Source of the DNA: Isoetes taiwanensis
Taxonomy: Eukaryota; Streptophyta; Lycopodiopsida; Isoetales; Isoetaceae
DNA: 64,000 nucleotides
Direction: 5' to 3'
Assembly: GCA_021234155.1 (NCBI GenBank)
Contig: JAJEKV010000138.1
Location: forward strand, 372,001 to 436,000
Shown here one piece after another: positions 35,635 through 46,013 of the stretch. The notes under the pieces were generated by a model, which saw only the letters and a program-made list of their open reading frames with translations, was not told the DNA's origin and ran no database searches. Position 1 is the first letter of the stretch; each line of letters opens with the position of its first letter. The position numbers and the translations under genes are program-made.

Positions 35635-37544
35635 CTGTTAAAAACAAAAGGCCACTCAAAAGACTTCCAAGCATGCAGTAACAAGTAGACGCAATATAGC
35701 ATGTAGCATGGACAAAAAGCACTTGGCTCTGAAACCCATGCAGAGTGAAAACTAAGAAGTAATGCTAAGCCTATATAGACCGGTCGGGGGGGATATTTGG
35801 CAGTATTATTCAAGTTGAATATGAAATGAGTTTGATCTAGCGGCCTTGCATATGTTAGCGCCATAAGGTCTTGAGTCAAAGCCTCATAACGGTATGACAA
35901 CGTGTAAATAAGATGCTTTAGTCACGGGTTCAATATCTGAAGACCAGGCTGCAACATCACTCAAGCTAAATCAAAAACTTTAATCCCCGACAAAATGCAA
36001 CAACTCAATTTACAATCCCACATTTGTATCACAGGCCAAGAGATTCAAAGCATTGCAACACAAAAATGCTGGTCTAATGTTGATGTACCTTGCAGTTCCT
36101 ATAAAACTATTCAATGATCCATGATAGAAGTCTTGATGCATGATGTGATCCACCCTGAAAATGCTGCAAGAAGATCAAACGAGAAATTGGCCTAGTCATG
36201 ATTCTTGTGATGATGCAAATAGAAGAAGGCAAATTAGAAACGTTGATCTAATCATTGCAATACAGAGTAAATGAAAATATCATCAGTGCAAGAAAAGACA
36301 CATACCATTTGCTCCAAGCAATAGACATTGGCAAATTGCTCTGCTAGATTGCCAAAATGCTTTTTTCTAGATTGCTCACACTCCTCGGAATGCCATTTTC
36401 TTGTCTCCGCCAGAGGCTCCATAAACTCTAGTTCTGCAAGAAGATATATAATGCTTCTTTAAGCAAGATGGAATCGCAACAAATACATTTTGCATCAACA
36501 TTTTGCATAAAAACTCACCTACATTGATGAAGCGCTTCTATAATATTAAAATGTAGACCTAGCTATTTGTCATTCTCAGAGCTACCATGTTGAACATATA
36601 CTCCATCCCGCCAAAAAAAAGAACTCATTTTTGCTCAAACTAAACCGTGAAAATCAGAATATTTGCTCGGAAATGCAAATAATTTGCAAAAGCAAATGAC
36701 AAGTTGACATCAAACGTAATAAAGTAATGATGGAAACATGTGCGAAAAAAAAAAAAATTGTCTTTTCATGCGTCCCCTCACTGCACCACACGCCCCCCGC
36801 TTTGGGGTGCGTGGAACCGTGCCACACCAATCGTTTTTTGCGAATCATGCCCATTGACCTTACAAACTTGCAAAGCATAGACAAACATTCTAATGATCCC
36901 ATAGAAAAACAAAAGAGTCTAAAATACCTAGTCTTAAGAAGGTGCAAAGCAACTCCAATGGCGGGAATGACATTATCTACTACATCTTTCGTGCATTTGT
37001 CAATTGTTCCTGTAGCTTTGCAATCGCAAAGATCTTGCAAATGACATAAAACCCAGAACCAGATATACCTACTTCAAGCTTCAAGAGCACCTTTTATCAT
37101 GCCCCTGCAAGAAGCTATAGACCGACGACCAAGCAAAAGGAAACATCATCTCCATTCAAAGCTGTCATTGATCAACCGAATCACAATAGAATACCACAAT
37201 CGGGAACCACAGCCGGAAAGAAGGTATAGCTAATTAAATGAGCAACCATAAAAGTAAACCCAAAAAGTCAATAATACAAAGATGATAAGATGGACTGGAG
37301 CACAAAAGGCATAACACAAACTTACACAGATGCACTAGAAACAAGATGGAAAGGAAAAATTAACAGAAAGCAAAAGAAATATGAGCATTCACATATCCGA
37401 TTGATCCCAATGCTATACACTTCTTGATCAAAATACAAAGAACTAAAATGCGTGTTCACAAAAAACGTCATAGGATCATACGCTTTATGGATCAAACGGA
37501 GTTCAAACAAACTAGAAGAAATTAATAAAATGAACATACCAAGC
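35635..37544. other. No further gene firmly recognised
   Basis: Contains the unassigned exon-like stretch 36,306-36,433 (minus). Another minus-strand stretch near 36,905-37,040 reads KCTKDVVDNVIPAIGVALHL and has a possible donor. A short CCCC-rich segment lies at 36,775-36,810. Confidence 0.4.
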
Positions 37545-38036
37545 TCAACGCTTTCCACCACCACCACCAAGCTTGGGACCTTTACCAGCGGGACCCTTCT
37601 TAACAGCACCCTTAACTTTAGTAGACTTAGCAATAGCCTCAGCCTTCTTAGCCTTCTTCTCCTCCTTAGTCTGCTTAATTCGACCCTTGATTTCCTTGAG
37701 AGCAGACTTCACGGGCAAGCAACCACGAACTTCGTTTTCTCACTTCTTTTTTTTCTGAATAACCTCCAAAGAGTCACCCACAATGGACCTAGAATAAGGC
37801 TTCTTCGGTAGTCGGCGCCGCTTCTTCACATGACCTCGGCATGGGCATCCTTTTATGCCGCTTTCGGTAGAGGGGGTCCATGTGAGCTTTGGCAGATGAG
37901 CACATTATGGAAGTAGCTCTTGCATTTTGAATTGATGAAGAGAAAAACCCGTGAATCACCCCCTCACAAAACGAATGCCACGGCACTGGATAGATCTTCG
38001 CCGGGCCGGGCGATAGAGCTCCGTCTTCAACACCAT
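37545..38036 (-). pseudogene. Ribosomal protein eL24 (RPL24) processed pseudogene
   Basis: Start MVLKTELYRPARRRSIQCRG, then IRFVRG, FINSKCKSYFHN out of frame, KKRRR, PKKPYSRSIVG, SLEVIQKKRSEK, then [20 protein letters not shown] and finally [11 protein letters not shown] with TGA at 37,545-37,547. Family members are about 160 residues and the relic spans 492 bp, so the whole coding region is present. No introns, several frameshifts and a stop after the FVRG motif show a retrocopy. eL24 is a component of the cytosolic large ribosomal subunit. Confidence 0.94.
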
Positions 38037-38107
38037 AGTCGCCCCCGCGAGATGAGATTTGATGGAGAAATCGAATCAGAGGATACCAATTTGGGGCTTT
38101 TGTTGTG

Positions 38108-38252
38108 GGCCGTTCATCCCAGAGATGGACGGCCGAGATCAATCTCTACCAACATTTTGGTACACCAACAATAGGGATGCTTGGGGAGTTACGAGGTGGC
38201 ACCGTCTGGACCGTCCATCTCAGAGATGGACGGCCGAGATCAATCTCTACCA
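38108..38252. repeat. Hairpin-bearing dispersed repeat (two local copies)
   Basis: CAGAGATGGACGGCCGAGAT and CAATCTCTACCAA occur at about 38,111 and 38,220. The second copy carries a perfect hairpin CCGTCCATCTCAGAGATGG then ACGG. The block 38,171-38,252 reappears in reverse complement at 57,158-57,239. Confidence 0.85.
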
Positions 38253-40519
38253 AAAATTTGTGGCATAATCTCTACACCATTTGAGACTCTACATCATTTG
38301 TGGCACCCAATATAATTGTCCCTAGGATCCGTAAAAGTTGGTATCTGGGTTCCGAAACTCTTTAGACAGTTTATACGATCCGAAATTCAGAGTTGATCGT
38401 TGGCAGGATTAACCGAGGGACACAAAGTTACACACAGAGGACGTCCACCAAACAACTTTTGGCATCGTTAAATGGTTTTAACAAGGACCGCTTAGTCAAT
38501 GTCTTTAGGCGGACATTTAAAGACTATACACCAATAGGGTGTAAATATGAAGCAAAACAAGTTTTGCAGCTCATGGACTTATTATAATGACAAGGATGCA
38601 AAAATATTATATGCCTTCTACCCCTTGTTATTTAAGGTCATCAAGGCTCTCTAAAGAAAGAATGGATATTCAACATTATAGAAAGAAGAGAATATTCCAT
38701 TAATATATAGGAGTTAGGCGCCAGAGATCATGCATTTACATAATTTCTGAAGCAACAATCAATTTCAGAGGCAGATAGTAAATTTTTACATGTGGTGGAG
38801 AAATTGATATCCCGTAAAGGGGCATGCTAAGGGGTGATATATTTGCAAAGGTTTGGCCATATGCAAGGATATAAAACTTACAAGGGGTTTGCCAATGATC
38901 TATTAGAGTATGAAAATATTTTAATTTGGCAAGTGGGTCCCCTTGGTTGGAAAGCTAGAGTATTAATTTCTAGCATTCGGTTATGGGAATTTTGACACCA
39001 AAGATTGGGCATGAACATAACAATAACCAATTTTAGTGGCAAACAATAAAGTTTGACAAGTTTTGGAGATATTATTATCCCTTAAAAAAAGTGGGTCATG
39101 CTAGGAGGAATAATAAGTTGCGATGGTATTTGCCGGAAGCTAAAAACCTTGCATGCAAGGGTTTGACAAGTGACTATTGGGCCACAAAATATTTCGAAAT
39201 TGGCAAGTAGGGATTTCCTTATGGGAAGGCCACGTTTTGCCTTACCGTGTAGACATAAGGGGGATAATCGGTGGCTAAGCTCAGAGGTCTGGCACATCGC
39301 CCTGGCTAGGATAGCCAGACAGCTCGGGACAGGGACAGACAGATAACGCTTTTCCCAAGCTGAGTCTGGAGTAACTTCTGAAGGCGATTTTGGTTGACCT
39401 CAGTTGAGACACAGATGCACAGGTAAAAATTATTATTGCAAATGTTTATTTTTGACCTGTATGCAACACTTGAATGGATCTTATGATAGTTTGCCATGAG
39501 AAAATATAAGCATGCTTGGTGTTGCACGTGGTATTTTTCATATTTTTGGAGGTGATAAAACATCTAATTTCACTTGAAAGCTTTGCACAGATATAGAAAA
39601 TTTTTCTTGTTTGCAAGCCAACTCTTCTATTATTTTTGCGGTCACGAGACAATGGCATGTATTATTGTGCCAATCTTAACGGTGGGCATCTTTGGATTGG
39701 AGCTAAACACTAGTCATTGTAACAATGGTTTTCGAGGAACAACAAGGATTGGAAGGGATGGAGACTAACAACCGGGTTCTTTTCTACTTTGGTTTTCATA
39801 AAGCATCTGTTATGAAATCCAACAAATGGATTATTCTTTGTATTATTGCCAAATGATGGCAAAAAACATAGTTAATGATGAGGATTTTCTCAAACTATGT
39901 TTCAAGCTTGATAGAGCATTATGACGTTGATAATGGATGTGATGGTTATGCCGTACTCACATATGATTATTGAAGCATAATAGTCCCATCATTCTAGTGG
40001 TAGATTTTACCATTTCTGTTATGCTCATCTAGACATATTGGTCTAGATATAGTTATAGATGTTTTTGTTAAAATATTTTTCATTGTGGGTGAATAGACCA
40101 TCTATGTAGTAATTGTATAAGGGAGATATTTGAGCATGTAGACCACCAATATGATTTCTCTAATGTAGGAACTCCTATGACACCGATAGCAAGGGGGGGT
40201 ATTTTAAAAGCTATGACACCTGCATTCCTGTAGTTGACAACGGTTCTAACTCTTGTTTTACTATGGACGGTTGCAGGTAACAGCTTTCCCCACCTAGGAG
40301 TACATGTTCTATATTAGAAGATCATAATATGGTCGGTAAATTTGTATTCTTATATGCTCATTATGACTCAAGTAACAGATGAGTCTAAAATGCGTAGGAG
40401 TATAATTCAATGTTGCTATCTGTTGCTATCTGTTTCTTTCACTTTAGTTATTGGATCCCAGTTAATGGAAGGTTGCTTGAGATAAGCAAAATTCATATAT
40501 ATACATACATATATATATA
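38253..40519. other. No gene recognised
   Basis: Anonymous. Weak duplication between about 38,810-38,960 and 39,065-39,240 (CATGCTA..GGG..ATA, GGTTTG.CAA.TGA..TATT). Ends with GGAAGGTTGCTTGAG and a TA-rich run directly before the large repeat element. Confidence 0.45.
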
Positions 40520-41717
40520 GGGCATCTGGTATGGCCTTTACTTAGATTTGGCAGTTCTTAAGCATAAGGCATTTACCCCTCCTTGGTTTGTTCAGCTGGA
40601 ACTTGGAAGCATTGTCTTGTGAATGTGAAACTTGTGACAAGTGCACTTTGGTTTAAAATACCCTGAGTAGTTTATTTTAGACCTGACCCATGAATATTAG
40701 GTGGACATATGGTTCAGTTACTCATTCATGAGCACAAGTGTTTAATTTTGACTAAATTGTGATCATTAGCATTAAACTTCTGGAATGACATTGTTTGTGA
40801 AACATTGATAAATAATGGGCATCAGTTATGATACATTAAGCAAATGGGGTTATCATTATGTTGTCTTTATACTAAACAGGTTAAAATTGCACATGCATAG
40901 GTTTTCTTATGATCTTGGTCTTAGCTAAACCCATATCATGCATCTACATTATATGGGAGCCACTCAAATCCCGCCCTATGGCTATCTTGGTTCTGGCACT
41001 ATGGCTATTATCTTAATTTCTCTTTATAGTAATTCCCCCTTATAATAATTCCCATTCCGCACGGAATTCATTATTTGTATAGTACAAGATCATATGCAGG
41101 GTAATACTAAATTATGAATGTTAATTTCACTCTAATATGGCTTTTATACTTTGGGACCAGTCTATTATAACTAGCCTTAACATTTATTTACGCTTATATA
41201 GCTTTTATATTTTGAAGACCAATTTTTTGAGAAATAGCCTTAGTATCTAACTCTTCTCATACTTGATTACCTTGGCATAAATGTGGCTTATAGTCTAACA
41301 GTTCGAGTACATCCATTACATATGTTGCCATAGAAACCATGGGTAACACTTTGTAACATCTATTAGTCCTTTATTAACCTCGGAATTTGCCTATGTGGGT
41401 TTTTTTGTGCTATTTTCGTAAAATCAACCCTAACGAAGGGCTCCAGCAAATGGCGCAACCCTAAAAGCTTTGCAGTATGGATCGTCACTGCCCGATGGCT
41501 TGACGGATCCCTAACAAACCTGGACGGTGACTGGAGGCTTCGACGTGGTAGGTACTATGGCATGATTGACATCATTTGGCGGCGCCAACTATTTTTCGAA
41601 TATTGTATGCGTGGATAGTTGTTACATAAATCTTCTTGTAAACATGATATGGCATCCCATAATCAGCAGGATTCGACTCCAAAACAGGATTAACTGATAA
41701 TTTTGTGTTTTGCAACC

Positions 41718-41725
41718 TATATAAA
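41718..41725 (+). promoter_or_regulatory. TATA box in direct repeat 1
   Basis: TATATAAA lies 43 bp upstream of the exon 1 ATG, a normal distance for transcription to start just before it. An out-of-frame ATG at 41,736 opens a short upstream frame if it is transcribed. The same box is in repeat 2 at 49,420. Confidence 0.6.
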
Positions 41726-41760
41726 GGCTCGTAACATGGATTTTCGTCTTATTTGGGAAC

Positions 41761-42108
41761 ATGAGCAAAGCAGGAAGACCAGAGGGCGCCCAAAACAAAG
41801 GGCAGACCAGGCAAAAATTGATTGAAGTGCTCAGGAAGCATGGGATTGAACATCCTAGTGTTCAACCAACTAAGGCCCAGCTGCAGGAATTGTGCAGAAT
41901 TAATAACATTGATCCAGGGAGGGATAGAAATGACAGCAATATTAAGAAGTTCATGCCAAGCTTACAGGGCTGCAGCAATGCTCAGAAGGAAATTGAGATA
42001 TCTGGCAGGGTGGATCTACCTGGTAATATTGAGATGGTGCCACTCTCACCAACTGATGAGGACGAATCTGATAATGACAAGATGGAGGAAGAAATCCAGC
42101 CTAACCAG
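41761..42108 (+). CDS. PLE-like polyprotein, exon 1 (AT-hook/SAP-like)
   Basis: 116 codons in phase 0, ending at CAG before a GTTCAG donor at 42,109. It starts MSKAGRPEGAQNKGQTRQK, with a GRP AT-hook-like core. A helix-turn-helix-like QPTKAQLQELCRINNID follows, resembling SAP or HeH DNA-binding folds, and the exon closes with an acidic TDEDESDNDKMEEE stretch. Without splicing the frame stops after four more codons at 42,121. Identical protein sequence is encoded in repeat 2; the one base difference seen (CTC/CTT) is silent. A DNA-binding role is inferred from motif resemblance only. Conservation of the protein between repeats supports coding, but the repeats are so similar overall that this is weak evidence. 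Confidence 0.65.
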
Positions 42109-44200
42109 GTTCAGCATGCTTGAATTTATTTTCATAACTTCCACTAATATTTGTTGAATATCTATCTGTTGCATATTTATTTGTGGCATATTGCATGTGA
42201 ATCTTGTGCTTTCTTGCTCTATGATTGGAATTCGTGTACTAGATAACTTGAATATTATGCCAGCTTATTTGAATTGTATATTACTTAGCTGCTATTCCCT
42301 GTTGCAGATCTGATCCTTGTTGCAGATCTGATCCTTGTTTGATGACTTTGTTGATCCATAAGCACATGTTTCTTTTAGTATTTGGGACCTATTCTTTGTT
42401 GCTGATCTAATCCCTTTATGACCTTGTAAATCCATAAGCACAAGTTTCTAATCATACTGTTTCCCTTAATCTCCATGCAGGCTGAAAATCCATGCTGAAT
42501 GGTAGTCTAATGTCATATTTGTAGCAGCTTTGTCCATAATCCTGTTGCCGCCTAGATGATATAGGATATGGTAGATGATTTGATCCTTTGGCTACCTCAA
42601 CCTGATGTACATATTAATTATGTTGATTTAACCTATTTGGCTGCATGGCACAACTATCTGCTTCCGGTGACCTAATGTTTTTAGCACAGGTATTTTGTAT
42701 AGGAGATTGAAGCATCACCTGGTCATAGATAAAACATGAATTGCTTCTGGCCCGTCCTCTGCTACAGATCTGATCCCGGGTGGTTAAACTAGGAAGTTCA
42801 AAATCATTTGAATTTAATCTGTATTGAATTCTCAGGGCCTCCATGACTGCTGAATATCCATGCAAAATTATCTATTAATGTCATAGGAGCACCCAAGTCT
42901 GAGTACTAACCCTAACTTAATTGCCTGAAAAATATGATCTGTGGTTGATGATCGGATTCTTAGTGATTTTAATCTGTTAAGCCAATTAATTAGGCTGTTA
43001 CAATTAGGCTGTTACAATTTGGTATAGGGTAGGACAGATTCATTTGACACTGTGCCTCTGAGCATAGACTGGTAAATCAAAATAAAGCCTGCTGTAAACT
43101 TAATTATACAGTTGTTTGGTAACATCTCTTATCTTATCTTATCTTGTTCCATTATGGGTAAGTATGGCATTTGGTAAACATGCCCTTAATTTCGATATGA
43201 GCAGAGCACAAATTTAAAAGGTTCCTTACTTGCTGAAATTAACCCTATTTTATAATTATGTTCTATAAATGATTTTAAATGTGTATGTATGGGTGAAGGG
43301 CTGAAAATGCCAAGGATGTTCTTTGCTTACCTGCTAGTCAATTTCACTATTACCCAGTAGGCTAATATGTGATCTGTTTGACTGCAGGTAACCGAACTTC
43401 CTTTTCCCATGTCTTTCATGGTTGAGTTTGGATGTTTACGAGCGGATAATATTATCTTTTACAGCTTTTGATATGACTTTGAATATTATAATGTTTTTAT
43501 GAACATGGTATGTTACTTGAAGTTCCTTTGTTCTATTGGAGGAATGCAATTAAGCAGGTTTCTATATCTGCTACCTTTTTGTTTCCCATTAAAGACATGC
43601 ACTTCAGTAAAGTATTATATTACTGCATATCTTATGTTTCATTCTTGTGGATTTTTGTAAGACTCTTGCTCATTTAAGAAATATTAAAGTTTGTCTTCTG
43701 ATTTGTTTGACCTGAAAATGCCTATTTAATATGTTTCTGTACCTCTGATCTCCTCTTGAATACGCTGATAAGTTTGAACTTTGCTTTTAGAGTGTCCTTT
43801 TATGCCTTGTAAAAATACTGGTTTTATGCTGTATGGTTTACAATTTATTGTTATTTCAAATGGTTTCCAAGGTTCCCCTTATGGTTTTTTCTGTACCATA
43901 AGGGACTGATAAGTCCTATAGTTCTTGGGTTTCTCAAGGCTATATGGATGGCAGGTCATTTCAAAAGGTTGTGGCTCTGGCCAGTCTATATATTTCCTAC
44001 TTCAGTTCACTAGTTATACTGGTGTGGGCCTTGGAAACCATTATTATTATTATTATTTTTTTTTTTTTTTTTTTTATGGTGTTTTCACCTTCTACATTTG
44101 CATGATTTACTTCCTGACTAAATCCTTATACTCTATGTGCATTCATAAATTTTGCAATTCTTTTAATTCTTCTAATTTATTGTTATTGAATTCTCTTTAG
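42109..44200 (+). other. Intron 1 of the PLE-like gene, crossing the repeat/body border
   Basis: 2,092 bp from GTTCAG to a good acceptor TTCTCTTTAG. Donor and acceptor are both in phase 0. The first 1,883 bp lie inside the direct repeat and the rest in the body, which includes (TTA)n and a T20-type run near 44,040-44,077. Smaller internal exons are possible (for example after CTCCATGCAG near 42,480), but none is needed. Confidence 0.6.
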
Positions 44201-45788
44201 GAGGGTTCTACCCTGAGCAGGCAGTCCTTTAGTATCCCTCATGGGAACTTGCAGCAAGCTGGTGATTCTAGACCGGGCTGGTACCCTGAACTCAGCAGAC
44301 TTGGTTATTCGGATGCTGGCATCACGGCACCCAACAAAGCTGTGCAAACTGTATTGTCCTGCATTTTTAAACCAGAGATACATCAGATGTTTATAGCCAA
44401 GGAATGCTCTCTTGTTGAAGGGGAAGTTTCTGTTATACTATTCTTTGGCCTCAACAATATGCTTGACCTTGTGTCTATCATCAATCAGGTAAACTATGAT
44501 CCTCCTATCTGCAAAGAACTTATTGACAATTCTTATAATATGCTTCCTGGAGCTCATATAATGGCTGATAAGAAGGACATGCGGGATTTATTATCTTTTG
44601 TCAAAGGCCTGTATGCCTTGGAGGAGGTTAATAGCATCAAACACTCCTTTCCCCCTAGGAACCTGAATTCTCAAACTCAGAAAAAACCAGTGTCCAAACC
44701 GGTCCTTTCAAACAGCCTATTCAATATCAGTTTGTTGGAAGAGGCTGAACAACAGCCTGAAGTTGAACCTGTTACAGTTGATGTTGATATTACTGAGGAT
44801 GAAAGAATTTCATCTGAGCTGAAAGCATACAATATAAATGAGCTCAATCTTTTTAACTGTGGCGGATTTCCTATAATGTCCAATAGAAATGTGGAGGCTC
44901 ATGGTGAGCAGTTTCAGCAAGCTTTATGGAGAAGCAACAATCTCGGTGTAATTGCTCCTATTAACCTGGATTCTTGGATTAAGCTTGCCAATCTTACTGC
45001 TGATGAAGTCAAGAAAGCAAAGACTGATGCTCTTTCCTTTACTAAGCGTATCAGACGCATTTTTCCAGAACTTCCTTTCAACTATTTCCAATTCCTGGAA
45101 CGAAAATGCAATGTTGGCACAGGTTCATATATTGGTCAGAAAGGGCATATGGCCAAGACATCTGAAACCAGGATTGACTTTTATCTTAAACGTATATGGA
45201 GAACATACTGCCCTTTCCTTAAATGCAACTGTGATACCATGACAGATGTGAAGTGCCCGGATAATATCATGTGGTTTGACCATGTGGTTTGGTTCATGAT
45301 GAACAATCTGGAGGTAATATGGCCGAATGACTGCATTCAGAAGAGATATGCTTTACTGTCTTCCTTTCTATCCACTGAACCCATCAGAGGTGTGGTTCTG
45401 GCCTATGTAGGATACCTGTCAGTCAGGGAACTGATGTTTGAGATGACCCATAAATGGGCCATCAATCCCAATTGTAATCTGAAGGAGCTCTTTGGAAATT
45501 CCAAAACTGTTGACCTGATTGAGAAGACTATTAAATCTATGGAATTTCTCAAAGAACATTTGCATGGTAACTACAGTTATGGGTATGCTACTTCGGGCAA
45601 GAAAAGATTTCAGGCAGCAAACACACCACCAAGTGGCATTCTTAGGCCACCAAAACTGCTAAAAGCTCCAGCAAACAACGTCCCGGCAATTACAAGATTG
45701 GATGACAAATTTACTACAACAAGAACTGATGCACAGACAAAAAATCCTGGTGTAGCGCTTGGTACCAGAATTAATAAAGTCAAATTTG
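44201..45788 (+). CDS. PLE-like polyprotein, exon 2 (unknown N-terminal region)
   Basis: 529 codons plus one base. The exon opens EGSTLSRQSFSIPHGN, just after the acceptor. Visible parts: a globular stretch with SVILFFGLNNMLDLVSI; a linker rich in Gln/Glu/Val (EAEQQPEVEPVTVDVDITED); a compact region with FTKRIRRIFPELPFNYFQFL, CPFLKCNCDTMTDVKCPDN (four close cysteines), WFDHVVWFMMNNLEVIWPN and LAYVGYLSVRELMFEMTHKW; and a basic tail. No GIY-YIG, gag knuckle (CX2CX4HX4C) or protease motif is seen. The cysteine group CNC...C could bind zinc, which is a guess. If intron 2 is not spliced, the frame ends in TGA at 45,791. I do not recognise the domain family. The length of N-terminal extension is reminiscent of endonuclease-deficient PLEs. 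Confidence 0.7.
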
Positions 45789-46013
45789 GTTGAGGTATTA
45801 TTCCCCTACCTTCTATTCTTTTTTAATTATCAATCTGCAATTATGCAATTTTCTGTTCCTTATTTTTAGCAGTATACTCTTTGTCTATCTATTGTATGAT
45901 TGTTTGTTTATGCCTGACTGTATCGGATTGTGCATTTAATGCATTTAGTTCCATATAATTGGCCACAGAGCCTTAAAACTTTACGGGATTTTTCCCTTTC
46001 TCTCTATTAATAG
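45789..46013 (+). other. Probable intron 2 of the PLE-like gene
   Basis: 225 bp, GTTGAG donor and pyrimidine-rich TTTCTCTCTATTAATAG acceptor. Exon 2 ends in phase 1 and exon 3 begins with the two bases that complete a Glu codon, so the exon 2 frame passes into the RT frame. The donor is weak. If not spliced, the RT would need its own start. Confidence 0.5.

Larger units (their letters stand above)
40520..43991 (+). repeat. Direct repeat 1 of the PLE-like element
   Basis: 3,472 bp. By eye it matches repeat 2 almost base for base. The differences are a few single changes (for example at 40,784), a 2-bp difference near 42,310 and multi-base replacement patches near 41,273, 41,567-41,610, 42,934 and 43,108. 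It breaks from repeat 2 after GGCCAGTCTATAT. Confidence 0.95.

Noticed and set aside
36727-37044. Plus-strand open frame over 36.7-37.0 kb
   Set aside because: It mirrors a minus-strand exon-like stretch and has no motif.
41425-41465. Telomere-like CAACCCTAA words upstream of the TATA box
   Set aside because: Only two isolated partial units, no array. Similar telo-box words occur in many plant promoters, so no telomeric location is claimed.
42054-42070. Hammerhead-ribozyme-like core CTGATGAGGACGAAT in exon 1
   Set aside because: PLEs can carry hammerhead ribozymes, but here stem II is missing, GAAA is GAAT and the bases are codons of a conserved acidic stretch, so it is most likely chance.
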